Shown here piece after piece: positions 49,627 to 62,045 of a stretch of 64,000 nt of DNA. The DNA lies in assembly GCA_004794785.1 (NCBI GenBank), contig SJOL01001936.1:43931-107930 (forward strand), given 5' to 3'. Origin of the DNA: Opisthorchis felineus (lineage: Eukaryota; Platyhelminthes; Trematoda; Opisthorchiida; Opisthorchiidae). A program made the position numbers and the translations under genes. The notes beneath the pieces are model-generated. The model was not told where the DNA came from, made no database searches, and saw only the letters and a program-made list of their open reading frames with translations. Within the stretch, counting starts at the first letter, position 1; each line of letters begins with the position of its first letter.

Positions 49627-50950
49627 CTGTATGCAAAATGGGAGTAGAAACGCAGACTCAGATGATGGCCCAAACATACAACCAACGCAACAAATGGCAT
49701 GTAAAGGGAACAGCTAACCTAGCAACAGTAACTGAACGCTGCAATGCTGACAAACAATAGATGAACGCCTTGGTGACTTCCACAACCGGGGATACTAAGT
49801 GCGATCACACAACCCTTCTCCATATGGGTAACGAAATCTACTTTTCGAACGTTATGAGCCAGCCGATAAAACCGCGAAGACACCATATCCTGTGACGAAA
49901 ATTGAAGCTGTTCACAACGGGCTGCGTTCGACTTTCAATGCCACAGCATCGTGGCAGGATATCACACTGTCCATGTGGGACTGCTTGCAGACCAAAGACG
50001 GTAAATTAAGCTGTTATTCGTTAAATTATGTTCCTTTGACACCATAAATGACAGAGGCTCTGTTTCTTTGCAAAACCTCTCTCACACTGCGGTTACATTA
50101 TTGTGCAAGAAATAATTGGTTTCTGCCCGGTTCTACGATTTCAGTTTGAGCAGAGCATGGAATGATTCTAGAAGTGACTTGGCCCTTGACAGAGTATAGA
50201 CTATCAGCAGTGAATTACTGCTGTGCCTTGTACCCAAACGTGCACGCTCGTAAGCGGATAACACCGTGGCCTTCCGAGTTGGATTCAGCACACAGGCGCC
50301 TTCAAATTGACTCTAGCCTTCGACTTCGAGATATTGTATACGTGCGAATTTACCCACAGAGATACGAAAGTTACTGTTTTAGTTTTCTGGTTACCGCTAG
50401 ATAACATACATAGAGGTTGGCGACAAGTAGGCAATAAAAAACACTCTCAAAAGAAGGGACACCGCACACCTAGTAAATTTGCGTTTATCTTTGAAGTTCC
50501 AAAGAGGGTCGATGGCATCCCGTTAACTGAAACAGGCAATGTTACACAATATCGGGAGGTCAGATGGCCTTTGGGAAAGACACCGTACCTCCTTGTCACG
50601 TGCCTTTTTCACATAATAGCATGCATCATTTTCTTCGCTGTTCACAAGTGTGAGTGGGGCAAAACAGGTAAAAGAACTGGTACTCACCAATCAGGCTCTG
50701 AACTGATACACTCATATCGGTATCAGTTAGTAGTTGCATCGGAGTTCATTTCCGTAGTCGAACACCGGCCGAAATGAAATAGGCGAGACAGAACAGTGTT
50801 TTTTGCGATCGTATCGTGCTTCGTGGTTTTCAGTTGCGTTAAACCCCAATTCCTTGTAACTGCTAAGAAACCCGTCGACTTATGTGATCACACTAGCAGC
50901 AAACAAGCAAAAAACGCACTAAACAGTAAAAAGACCTCGTAATTGCTCAC

Positions 50951-51244
50951 CGCATCGGAGTTGGTTTGGGAAACTACTGTGCTCGCTACTTTTTCCATTG
51001 AGTCCATTAGTTTTACCACAGACTCCCCGCTGACCTTTACAGAAGGACCGTTTTCGTTGATTCGTGTCCGTGGAGACAGATCACTACTTGTATGGGGTTC
51101 TTCAGCATCCTGAGTAGGGGAATCGATGGAATTTGATGCCTTCTCAGTGAGTTGCCGTTGACGTGCTAGGGCGTATTGCTGTTGAATGTAGGTTACGTAT
51201 TCGTGGAAATGGCAGTCTTGCAAATGAGCAATCAGTTCTTGGCG
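50951..51244 (-). CDS. ACBD3: ACBD3/GCP60 orthologue, internal exon (Q-rich helix and linker)
   Basis: This exon encodes 98 codons between a CTTCTTTTTCAG acceptor and a GATGCG/GTGAGC donor, phase 0 on both sides. It opens with RQELIAHLQDCHFHEYVTYI followed by QQQYALARQRQ, the counterpart of human ACBD3 LIRQLQEQHYQQYMQQLY. In the human protein this helical segment is the PI4KB-binding part. The rest is a low-complexity, Ser/Thr/Asp-rich linker with no clear homologue, as is usual between the Q region and the GOLD domain. Exon order, strand and phase place it 1.0 kb downstream of the previous exon. Confidence 0.88.
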
Positions 51245-52273
51245 CTGAAAAAGAAGTAACGAAAGTGGAATAAAACATGGGGAGAAGATAGATAGGAGGA
51301 CATGTGTGATAATGTCCATTAGGCTTGAAGTATAAGGTTGCTGTAATAATACGAGTATACCTGATTAGTAGAACGGATAGTGCAGCGCATGAACTTAGAG
51401 GAAAACACTCCACAATGCAGGAACTTTATGCCCCTGTTTACATAGAATTCGGCGGTCAGCGCCAGCTCGCTCACGTTGACCGCGTGTCTAAGCTGAGAAT
51501 AAATTCAAAATGCCTTTAAAAAGCAATGGTTGAATGGCGTGTCCGAAATGAATAAAAAAACTGCACGCTAGCGAGATGGAGCGGACTGATCCTCAGACTA
51601 GACTCATTCTGCTATACTATTTTGCACTGAGCCGCACCCGTAATAACAGCTGAATGTCTTTTATATAGTGTAAACCCTGGGGAATAAGACCAGAGAGTGG
51701 ACAGAAAGGAGTTCTACAGTCATCAACATGTCCAACCGATGACCCATAGTTACCCAAATCATGTGAGGATAGCCAAATAGCCGAAACCAAAGAATGAAGA
51801 GGGTGGACTGCAACGCCCATGAGACTCAGTCGAGGCACAAACGTATGGCTAGCTGGCGTTAGCCAGTAATCAGTTATCTGTACAACGGTGATCATAGAAA
51901 GTCACCCAGGAGCCGCAGTAGCTTTAATACTGCGGAATGTATTGAGGCAAGCCATTTTCTCGACATTACACGAACAACCAGTACACCAGACACTCCATAC
52001 AGCTTACATTTGCATCACCGGCCTGAAGCTTTCCGGTTTAGCTGTCGTGAGACGCCCGGGGAACTAGCGCGACTGAGGCTTGGATAGGATTGAACTAGTA
52101 TACATCGACCACGCTACCTGATGAAAATAATTAAATGAAGTAAAACGGATAAACCAGTAGCCCGAACTAAGGTCTAGGTGTGACGAATCAATTGAGGCTC
52201 GTTCACAGTTGGATGGTGGTAGTTTCCCAGATGACAGCCAAAAGGCAGACACACCTGGCAAAGCCCAGCTTAC

Positions 52274-52361
52274 CTTGCTAACGTCGTCTGGAAAGTGCTC
52301 CATTGCATATTTTTCGAATTGCTCTCGTGTCTGTGCATTCAAAGCCATTCGGATTCCGGTT
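52274..52361 (-). CDS. ACBD3: ACBD3/GCP60 orthologue, internal exon (start of Q-rich region)
   Basis: This exon encodes about 29 residues containing MALNAQTREQFEKYAMEHF, from a CATTCTCTAG acceptor to an AGCAAG/GTAAGC donor. It matches human ACBD3 where the charged coiled coil ends and the Q-rich segment begins (human [20 protein letters not shown]). ACBD3 is a Golgi scaffold: an N-terminal acyl-CoA-binding domain, a charged and Q-rich middle that recruits PI4KB, and a C-terminal GOLD domain that binds giantin. This exon starts one base into a codon, so the preceding exon must end in phase 2. It ends in phase 0, which fits the next exon. It is the first of six exons assembled here. Exons for the acyl-CoA-binding domain should lie to the right but were not recognised. 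Confidence 0.88.
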
Positions 52362-52811
52362 CTAGAGAATGAATAAACAACAAAACTAGTCAGTCGACAC
52401 ATCTGTGAGCTTTTATACCTAATATCTTCCTACGCGAAGTACGGCACACAAGAGGAAATCATCATTACAGTGCAGAATACTCGTGCAACGAACTAACACT
52501 CCACGGACCTTTCAGGAAACACCTGAAAGCCTCTGAAATGTCTGCTTTAACACGGATGATAGAACACCCAATAAGTTTCGACCTTCATGTACGCAGTAAA
52601 AAGGGATGAAGACAGTTACATCAACTCAGGGTTTTTCATAAATCTGCTGATTCTGATTGATTTGTAGAAACACTATCAATCTTGCTTCGACGTTCTGTAG
52701 TGTTTACACCCTGCCCCAAGTGAAATCCTCTTAGAGTTAGAAATTAGCTACGAAATAGTGGAAAATCTACCAGAAGGAGGACAACCCTCAAGAAAGACTA
52801 AGTTTACTTAC

Positions 52812-52850
52812 TGAAGGTGTCTTTCGTTCTGAGGGCGGGAGGATCTCTGT
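52812..52850 (-). CDS. Possible ACBD3 upstream micro-exon
   Basis: A 39-nt stretch lies between an acceptor-like CTCATTAG and a good donor, TTCA/GTAAGTAA. It encodes QRSSRPQNERHLQ and ends in phase 2, the phase that the exon starting at 52361 requires. Joined, it would give a charged segment running into GIRMALNAQ, which is plausible for the end of the ACBD3 coiled coil. A shorter version using the internal CCCTCAG acceptor is also possible. There is no direct homology, so this rests on phase and splice consensus only. Confidence 0.25.
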
Positions 52851-53769
52851 CTAATGAGTAGTTTCGTAATTCATTGCAAAATCGTTTTCACTGTTACGAA
52901 TGTACATTCTTGAATTTTTGTACACACACATGACATGCAACTCGTTTCTACCAGAAAGAGTCCAGATTACCTTTGAAAACAGCGGTCATATTCACTTTTG
53001 GGAAGGAAAAAACGAGCGCATGTTAGTTAACAACGTCCCTAGGTACGATAAAATGAAGTTTACACTTCAAATCCGGTGGCGAAGAGAAAAATTTCGTAAC
53101 TGCGATCTTAAAAGATGTCTGCGCACTCTAAAACGCTGACGGATACGTAAGACATCTAGTCCTGGGTTCAGCAAGGTTGACGTTGAAAAAACACCCTACT
53201 TCTTTCACTAATACAGGATAAATTAAGCGCACATGAGGAAAAGTGCGACAGACCGTTCAGCAATATGAGTAAGCGCTTGCATTTCGTCCGGACCAGTTAA
53301 ACTGCTGGACGCACAAATACGGTGCAAGCAGTTGTGGTAGCAACCGCCGACAATCTTACTGGCTCTCATGTTTCATCGAGCAAATGTCAAATACATGCAC
53401 TGACGAGGCTCCTTCGATTAGTAACAATATGTTTGCATACCAAATGCCACACTGAAAAGAAAACAACGAACAGTGAACTGAGTACTACAGCTACAGCATG
53501 CAGAGAGCTACCATGACTTGAAGGCAACCCCAACAAGGTATAAGAAAGAGTTCATGTTGAAAATGGACGAAACCGAAACCAACCTTTCGGAAGCTCGCTA
53601 GCGATAGGGGATGTTCACGGTAGGCAGAAATGTTATGCTGCCGGGCTGTTTTCTCGGCTGCTAATTATCAGTTACCTTCGCTATAAAAGCTGCAGGGTGT
53701 CCATTTTGAGTAACCACACTTTGGTAGCGTTTACTAAATTTACGGTGACTGGTGTTCAGCACATACCTG

Positions 53770-54625
53770 AAGGGGTCACTTTCTATTATCCGTGGGGTGA
53801 GCGTCAACCCCGAATCGGGTGCCAGGATGGGCTTCCTCCGGACACAGTACACCCATGTCGGCATTCATATCACCTGCCAGAATCAGTGTCTCGGCATATG
53901 CTGACACAACACATAAACAGCACTTTTCGCGCCGAGATGCATTGATTTTAATTGAGCCAATTAACCGAACAGAGCAAAGACGACTGTTTATCAGAATCCA
54001 GTCCAGTAAAGCTCTTTCAACTATGGGGCTAGGCACAACTCCCACGCAGTATATATCATGAATGACTGCACCAGGATCACCATACATGCGGAGACCAAAG
54101 AGCGACAAACATAAGTTCATTCTGAGCAGATTTAAGTGCATGACGAAACTGTGGTCTTGCGTGCTTTGGAAAAACAACCTATGTCGATCGAAACAGAAAA
54201 CAAAGTGTGACGAGGGTATACGTTTTGTTCATTTTTATACACAGTGCCGACGTTGACGATTTCGGGGTGGAATTTAATGAGGATTTACTGTGGTTCACCT
54301 CGTTGGGCGTAATTTTGGATACAGAATAGCGGTTAGGTGATTGACACTCACACTCAGTGGAGTAGCGTAAATGATATTTTCCGGCTGCCCAGACCGAAGG
54401 AGGGGATTTGGTTAAGGTACTTCACGTTGGGCCTTTGACTCCAAAGTCTGACTCACCAGGGGGTCGGAGGATGTGGGGCTTGTCACCTAGCCCCTGACTC
54501 AAATGTCCAACCCACGAGGGGACGGTTGTTTGGGTTTTATTGAGGCTCTTGACGGATCCAAAGATTCAATAGTTTGACCCACTTGGCTTCAGGGGACTGG
54601 TTTGACCCGTATACATAAGGTTGTT
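53770..54625 (-). mobile_element. RTE-type LINE, 5' block and endonuclease N-terminus
   Basis: The 5' block (54625-54375) matches 10640-10345 and contains repeated ACTCAAA/TCTGACYCACSAGG units. Endonuclease remnants at about 54030-53780: RALLDWILINSRLCSVRL, NASRREKCCLCVVSAYAET, LILAGDMNADMG. This order (block, then EN) is the same as in the 7.8-11.2 kb copy. Confidence 0.75.
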
Positions 54626-57600
54626 GGCGTGTCGTAACAAGTCCCGCCTAAAATCTCACATTCGTTCACTGCGTTGTCTGCTGATTCTTCCTGCTTGACT
54701 TCAACACTTTAATTTCGTTCGCGCCCATACACTTCAACGACAGTACAAGATAGCATCCTCAAAAGATCAGGCCCAAAGCCGAAGCTAATGTATTCATTCA
54801 TTTCGTCGAAGGTGATATGAGCAACCTAACTCCCGCGGTCAGAAGTGTAAACCACACAACGCATCTTTTATTCTCGAGACAAGTGTGCCTCTTCGAATGC
54901 AAATACGAAAATACGGTCCGGTGAGTTTGAGTAAGGTGAGTTCAAAAGCCCAAATTTGTGTGAGAAATAATGTAAACAGCTGAACACCAAAATGCAAACG
55001 TTGATCAGTTTTAGTGACGCAACGAATTCGGTCCAAAAGTGACAGTATCAGATACTACGAGAAGATTGTCCTGATGCAGAAAGGTGTTTATCATAAGAAG
55101 GGATGACTGTTCACAAAAGTAAACCGCGATCGTGAACTTGAAGTGGAAAGGTTTAGTAAAAACTCAGATAAAGCGTGATGTAAGTATGAAAAACACTGAG
55201 AAAAGCAGTAGTCCTATTATTACCTATGTGGCTCAGAAGTCCCTAGTTACTTGACCGTGACGACAAACATAAGGGACACAGTAATCAATCGGATCAAATC
55301 CTACTCACCACGAAAAAAATCCAAGAACATGGGAAGATGAGAGCGAGATCGAGCTTTGAAAATACGCTCGATTAACGTAAGGAAACCAAAATATGGATAA
55401 TGCTGATTGAAAACACGTAACGCAAACAAAACCATAGGAGCTGGAGAAGGACAGACAGGGGTGTGAAGAGTCATTTTGGAGTCCGGTGAATACACGTGAC
55501 GTGGGCCGGCATTCAAGCTGGTAAAGCAATCGGTCAGCAAAAAAAGAGACCGCGAGTTTGTTTCCCACCGCGGTATGCATCCTCTTGTTTTCATCATGTA
55601 TACTCGGTTTATTGATCGAAGTTCCCGACCTAACTAGCCACGCGAGGTCTTTTGCCCCTGGTGAAGGTCATCCAGTCCACTGTAAGGGTTGACGACCACC
55701 AAGGACAAACAGGCTTGCTACTTACGAGTAGTCAAGTGAATAAACGAGAGATTCAGCAGGAATTCAAGTGAGTCGGCAGTAAAAACCAAATCGGTATGCA
55801 AATGAGTGTAGTTGTCGAGTCAATCTCTAACTAACCAGAGTGCAACGTAGAAAGATGCACCTACTAACAAGATGCCCATGTAGTTAGATTAACAAACTTA
55901 TCGTATTAAGATTTCACCAAACCAATTGTCATAGTTGTATGACAATGTTCAGCAGCGTAATCAAGGGGATGGCAGTGGTGAGGCCTGGGCGCACACGAGT
56001 CATTTTTAGGACACCACTGAATAAATAGAAGCTTAAAGTAAAAATCCATACAGCTTCTCATGTCTCCTCTCATGTGAGCCAACGGTATGTGCAGTAACGG
56101 AAGACCCACGTAGTGTAAGTGAACGTTTGTGAGAGACAAACTTCATCGTTTGAGTAGTAGGTTAGTCAGTCATGGTAACTCATCACCCTTTAAGTTAACG
56201 TCCTGAATAGCGCCGGTAATTCTCCACAAACCATCGTTATCAGAGGCAGCAACAGCAGTGTTGACAATGACGCCTCAACAATGCACAACCAGAAAGTTTA
56301 CTCAACTACGTCGAAAACCTAAAAGTGAGATAAAAAGACTGGATGAGGAAGGCGCCAAGTGGTAGCCTACCACAGTCATGATGAGGTGCTCACACCTCCA
56401 ATATGAAGAGAAACTGAGAGGGGTTTTGCTGTAAAAAGTATCGCGTGTAGAAAATCCCGTTGAAGTCGTTCAAAAATGCAGACTATGACTTAAGCTGATT
56501 CGAACTGGATGTAGTGCGTGTGTGTACTTCGAACACACCTCAAGTGAACGAGACCTGTGCAGGCAGCACTCGCCGAAAGTATGGTGAACAGGTTGATTGG
56601 GTCTGTAAGGTAAGTATTGTGTTGCTCTGAGATAAACCAGTTGAGCGGGAGTCATCAACAATAAGTCTGGACAGCCTGGACTGCTTCAATCCACTTTTAG
56701 GCACAATTTCAACCAATGACGAAAGTGTAAAAGTGTACATGCACAACGTGCATAACCAATTCAGGTCAGAAGAATGCAGAATAGACCAACAGCCAGTTTT
56801 CACAAAATAATGCTCATAGTTTTGATTTTCACGATTTCTTAGCATCACAAACATGTCGCCACTGGGAACCACAGAACCGGGTCCTATTAATCCATGAGGT
56901 TAGCACGATGACTAAGGGCAAGCGCGTCAGTTACCATGAGAACAATGAACAACCTGTCAGAAATAAGCGGGTAAAATCAATAACCGTTATGTTTTATGGT
57001 CTGTTCAAGTTCTCAAAATCAAATAAGGCAGCCCATGAGCCACCGCGACTTTCAGGCCCGGTTCGGTCATCCCATAAGCATGAATTGACAATCAACGGAC
57101 AGCGACCAAAGAACGGTGCACTAGGTATCGGATAGCTTGATTCCTGGCCCCATTCCGAAAAAAGTATGGACATAATGATAGGTCGACAAATCTCAAAAGG
57201 AGTTCAAACTCGATGCATAACACCATTTCTTAAAATTGAAGTCTTAAGCAGGAGTCCACGGTGTCACCTGAACTATGTTTCACATGTTTCTTGGGATTCA
57301 GTAAGTGCTACAATGGTGGCTTTCTCACTGTCCTAGAATTAGAATGTATTGTCAGTGATCTAAGCAACCCACCGTATAAACATAATACCGAAGAACTGAC
57401 TCCAAAAAGCACACAACCTATCTAACGAATTCAAGGGAAGAAACAAAATAAAAATTCACGCAATTGGTACTTGATACTCGATCTGTAGTAGTTGTCAATC
57501 ACAATGAATTTCCAGAGCCCCCTTTTGTTCTTGCCTTCATTTTTGATGTGGGTTTCAGTTTCGCTACCAATCTCCAAAGTGACAGAATGCCAAACAGGTT

Positions 57601-58289
57601 ATGAAGGCAAACTACGGGACTACACTCTAAATTGCAGTACGCAGCAATGTTCGCGATACCGTTTTGTGAGCCACAAACACATTGGTAGCTTCTGTATACT
57701 TAAAAGGGAACTTCAGGAAAGAATACATTTACTTTCATAGACGACGATATGCGTTGCCTTCGGAAGGAACCTCGTCCTTGTTGACAGTAGTGGGCTTAAG
57801 TTCTTCGGGCCCTGTTGGAAGTTTTGATGCTTCCCTGATTAATTTAGCAGCGAAATACGCCAGATCACGACAAATTGGTGAGGGGACGAGTTCAGGGGGA
57901 CCATTGTGAAATGGAAAAAACGAGAGGACAGAGAATTATTGCCAGGTAGGCACTGGGGAGAACAAAGAAGGGCAGCGTGCCTATATTTTCAGACAGTATT
58001 AAGCAGTACACGAAGTGACACTTCAGCAGGACAACCTACCACCATCCGTAGTGGTCTCAGAGCACAATGATAGACAAACATGAGTGGAACAGCCTGACCA
58101 ATAAGCAACAACATTCCCTAAGCTTGGTCGGTTTCATACAGATTTACGTCCCCGTAAGATTTACGTCCCCATGCAAGTTAAAGCATAGAGGTTCCAAACA
58201 GAAGAGCTGGATGGTTTCGTAGAACCCAGCTAAGCAGAAGCCGCTTTCATTTCGCGTTGCTAGGTCAGAGTAGTCACAGCAGTGAGGGT
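54626..58289. other. Unassigned, expected to hold upstream ACBD3 exons
   Basis: I searched the minus strand for acyl-CoA-binding motifs (KLKLVAL, GPYNP, WAALG-like) without success. A minus frame at 55597-55315 ends at a good donor (CGTG/GTGAGTAG) and encodes FNQHYPYFGFLTLIERIF. It might be an exon of an unidentified gene. Confidence 0.3.
57513..57740 (+). CDS. Possible small secreted Cys-containing protein
   Basis: From ATG 57504 or 57513 onward the frame encodes a hydrophobic N-terminus (NFQSPLLFLPSFLMWVSVSL) typical of a signal peptide. Then comes ECQTGYEGKLRDYTLNCSTQ and QCSRYRFVSHKHIGSFC. It could stop at 57740. Alternatively it could splice from a GTATAC donor to the TTACTTTCATAG acceptor ending at 57740, giving DDMRCLRKEPRPC and then a stop. 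I recognise no family, and the start is ambiguous because an upstream ATG is in frame. It may be a chance ORF. Confidence 0.25.
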   Translation, partial: QSPLLFLPSFLMWVSVSLPISKVTECQTGYEGKLRDYTLNCSTQQCSRYRFVSHKHIGSFCILKRELQERIHLLS

Positions 58290-58500
58290 CCCAACCAACT
58301 TAACCCCACTCTACTCGGACGAGACTGATTCAGCTACCCAGTACTGACTGGGATACCATCCTACTGAAAATTCGCTGCTATCAGCAGTGCGCATCTCACA
58401 AAACTCCATGGAGTTTCGAACCCGCGAGCTCCCTGCTAGTAGTCATTCCGCCACGAGCTGCTGGTCAGTAGTGATTACGTAGCAATTAAACAGAATATAG
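58290..58500 (-). repeat. tRNA-like SINE with hammerhead remnant, copy 2
   Basis: On the minus strand this reads GCGGGTTCGAAACTCCATGG, then GCACTGCTGA (58390-58381), as in the copy at 58.8 kb. After that the ribozyme part is scrambled (TAGCAGCGAATTTTCAGTAG). It faces the other copy head to head, about 300 bp apart. Only the 5' half of the hammerhead is recognisable. Confidence 0.55.
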
Positions 58501-58759
58501 CACCACTCATCCTTCAGTCACGGAGGCCACATCACAATCACGTGTTGACTGGACCTTCGAGTAACGACTTCTCAGGTGGGAAGTTCTTTCGTCTTGTGGA
58601 AGTAGTCTTCCTGAGATACGCGTATAATGTTAGAAGTGTTGGAGCTGGGAATTTTCAGCAGATGAAGCAGCTGATTAGCAGTGCGAATAACTCGCACTGA
58701 GAAAGGATATAGCGTCGTGATTGAAAGATGGGCGGCGCCACATTGTGTAACTGCGAGTT

Positions 58760-58950
58760 AATCATACTGCCGATCAGTCGATCGTGACCGAAAGGCTAAA
58801 TATTCATACTACCAGCCGATAGGTCGTAGGATCGAGACCCCCTGGAGTTTCGCGAGATATGCACTGCTGATGATTGTTAATAAGGGTAAAACAGTAGTAC
58901 AGTGCTTCTCAGCTCTTCGGCCTAGATTGGATTCAGTTGAAAACTAAGAC
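58760..58950 (+). repeat. tRNA-like SINE carrying a hammerhead-like motif, copy 1
   Basis: A tRNA-like B-box region (GGATCGAGACC) is followed by GCACTG-CTGATGA (58861-58873), a decayed stem II, GTAAAAC, GTA and CAGTGC (58900-58905). GCACTG and CAGTGC pair perfectly as hammerhead stem I. AC-AGTA-GT forms a minimal stem III. The catalytic GAAA is changed to TAAA, so this copy is probably inactive. Related copies lie at 36.93, 39.65 and 58.3-58.5 kb. The arrangement recalls the schistosome hammerhead SINE family. Confidence 0.65.
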
Positions 58951-61900
58951 GTGTTAAACTGCGACTACGAAGAACCTCTTGTTTAGGATCTGTCCTGAGC
59001 TGGTTGCTGCAGACACCGTAAGTAGTGCATTAGCAGCTAACGGTTTGTTAAAAATGTGACTCATGCTGATAGCCACACTAAGGACGCCATTTGGACCAGC
59101 AGGTAGCCACCTCGGACAAAGAAAAACATTCTAGCTAACCAGCGAACAAGCACACATTAGTAGTGTCGATTCAGTTTGAGATCACTGCGCATAAGTGCAT
59201 TCTTGGTTGGATAAGCTTTAAAGGAAAAAGGTGCCCAAAATTCTCCCCGAAAATTACGTTCAAGGACTTCCGACACTGTTGAGCAACCGTGGTTAGGAGA
59301 ATCGGCAGCCCGACAGAGTTCAACGCACCCTTGAAGCCAAGGACCAAGATTGTGGATCGTCTGTACGTATACTGTGAACATATCTAAGGTCGGGTGATTC
59401 GAGCATTTTTGTGAGTTGACAAATCCAGCTCAATAACGGAACAGGATAATATAACGCCTCTAAACTCACTCATTTTGAAGGATGAATGACCGTTCTTCAT
59501 TCGTGCTGAAAGCGGGTGAAGGTGGAGGTGTCTGGATTTTCGAGGACGGAGGCGACTGCTGTTCACCCAATCTAAAGACAGGAAGAAAGCTGTATCATCT
59601 AGTTTCATTGGAATAACTGTATAAGCGAGCATCCTTTGCAAACTAATAATTCGAAAACGGTTAGCACTTGAAAGAAATAGCGAAAAAAAAAGCCTCGAAT
59701 TTTCCGTTCTCGCGAGAACGGGTGCGGAACGGAGTCCACGTACACGATGGGCTTTAACCGTATGGCCAATCGGTGGATACAATTCCAGTAACCCAGTACA
59801 CGCAGTGCGCGAGTGGAGATAGGAGAACGTACATCAATTTCTACTCGACCACCAAAAACTAAACATTGCGGCGACATGAAACACGGCAAACTGTAGCAAC
59901 TAGATCTTCGGTCGTCTGGCACAAGTTGGTTATAGAATATTTTGGAACCTACCGAAACCTGTATTTAGTTCAGAACACAATACGAGCAAGGCGTCATCTT
60001 CCTAACGTAGGGGTTACCTGTGCACAAATGTCATGAAAATTGTACTTTCAGAAGCAGCGTCCGAAGGTTGTTCGAACCGAAGCGTATATCTAATACGGTT
60101 CGGTTCTGCTCAGTTTCGCAACGAAGGATCATGAACATGAAATACTGCTGTTCATTACACAAAAATTATCTTGATAATACAGTTGTGCACTTCTGTGAAC
60201 TCCCCAAAATGGGTATCCATGGGTGTTTATGTCACGAATTCGGTGATTCCTGTCTCCAATACCCACATTCTAGCAGCTTTCCTCAAAAGTTCGTTCTGGA
60301 TCTGGTGCATCGGTTACAGTCGTTCATCTGTCAGTACATACCTGCCACGCCACTCGAAGGAAGCACGAGGACTGGGATAAAGCCAGGGTGCCCAAACTCA
60401 GACAGAAACACTCGAGATGCCAGTGGTTGGGTTCGAAGCACAGACCTTCCGGTCAGTAAGTTCGCGCATTAACCACTGAGCTGTCTCCAGTTCACTGGTT
60501 ATGGCTGGCATCCGGATAGCCGGGTTTACAGAGGTTAGTTTAGCTTCTCAGTTATGAACATTGTATGACTACACATCAGTTCGGGTTGTGTGCGCATGGT
60601 GAAAAATGAGGGTGTTAAGTGAAGTCCGTAAAGTACGGCGAAATCAACACAATGGCAAATAGTGGGTTTGGAGTGAACGCTGAACCCCGAAAAGAAAAAC
60701 TCCTCCCTCAGAGGACGATTCGCTGTATTCTACCGGAACTTCCTATTTCTATCAGCTAGCAAGATAAAATAAACTGGATTCGAACGCCCAACCAATGAGG
60801 TTGGAAGACGGATCCACAGACAGTCGGAAACGGTTCGCGAAGTTCGTTGGCAACGTACACGTTCCAAATCTACAACTTGTGAACACAGAAAGCTCAGTTT
60901 AACCCACAATTGTGAGGACACTCGAAATGAGGCGCTGAACTCACACTAAGATTATTCGTTTGTTAGGTTGCGAGCGACCTATAGAGTTTTTGTTAATTTG
61001 TGTGTGTCATATGTCAAAACACTGAATTTGATTTGCCTACCAGAAGTACTTGGTATTTTGTGGATCTCACCCTGAGAGATGAGCTGGGTCGAGGGAAAAG
61101 AAGCTTGCTGCGAGTTTCTTCATCACTCCACACTGCGTAGCCGTAGCCTGTCCTTCAACATCGTCCAAAGTGCGAACAAGCCACGTAATGGAAACCTCGG
61201 AGAGATGCCAGATGTCTTAACGCAATGAAATAATACTGCTCAGTCGTGGGTGTGCAGTACATAATCCTGATAGAATGGCCAGTGTCCGACTAGGATCGGC
61301 CCATCAACCCGTCACTGCGCGTCTGTGGGTGTTTTGAGAGTCGCAGACGGTTTTGGAGGATCCGAATGTGCCACTGCATGCAAGCCCTTGGCGCCAGTGT
61401 AGACCCGGGGGAATAAGATCGGCATGTTGTAAGCCATCAAGGTGCCCAAACATGACAACAGGAAGTTGTACTATTCTCAGGATCAAAAATGATTTCCAGT
61501 GATTACCAGTACTTCTCTACGGTTTAACAAACTTTTCGCTCGTTATTTAAAACAATCAACTAAAACGAAGTATTTCAAGTGGAAGATGGAACGAGGTGCC
61601 CAGATAAAACTAATAAAATTAACAGCCTAATCTTAGGATAAAGTTCTTTTTCAGTGAGCCGAAAAAGATCAGTATTGTACGGGGCGGAGGCCGCAGTAAC
61701 ACAACTAGCAACGCAGAGTACGTCGCGGGTTCACTCCTGACTCGGTATCTCACTTGTCACTTGCATCCGGTATGTTGGACATTACTTTTGAACAATTTTA
61801 CAGCTCTGATTGAGCAATTGCGAGTGATCAGGGCTTTTCAGCGAGAAGTACTTGATGTAACGGTACCTAAATCTACAATGCTACGATGAAGGAATGTTCT

Positions 61901-62045
61901 TAACGGCTTTCTCACTGAGACATCTCAATTCACGAAAATAGCAATTAAAAAGTAGGTAACCTGTGAGCTCCCCGAAAAAATCGACGCTGATAGATGGAAC
62001 TTCTCGTGTAAGAGCAATACACGCATCTCTCTAGAAAGACTACCA
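58951..62045. other. Unassigned sequence with one SINE
   Basis: No host exon recognised. A block near 61396 (GTGTAGACCCGGGGGAATAA) resembles 51670 (GTGTAAACCCTGGGGAATAA), indicating another dispersed repeat. A B-box-like GCGGGTTCACTCC occurs near 61726. Confidence 0.3.
60321..60487 (-). repeat. tRNA-derived SINE, copy 7
   Basis: Same family; the plus strand shows GACCTTCCGGTCAGTAAGTT and CCACTGAGCTGTCTC, with the body from 60321. The B box is GGTTCGAAGC. Confidence 0.78.

Noticed and set aside
50307..50777. Plus-strand ORF of 156 codons with a hydrophobic stretch
   Set aside because: It lies within ACBD3 introns on the opposite strand, shows no recognisable domain, and its hydrophobic part is short. 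Treated as a chance ORF.
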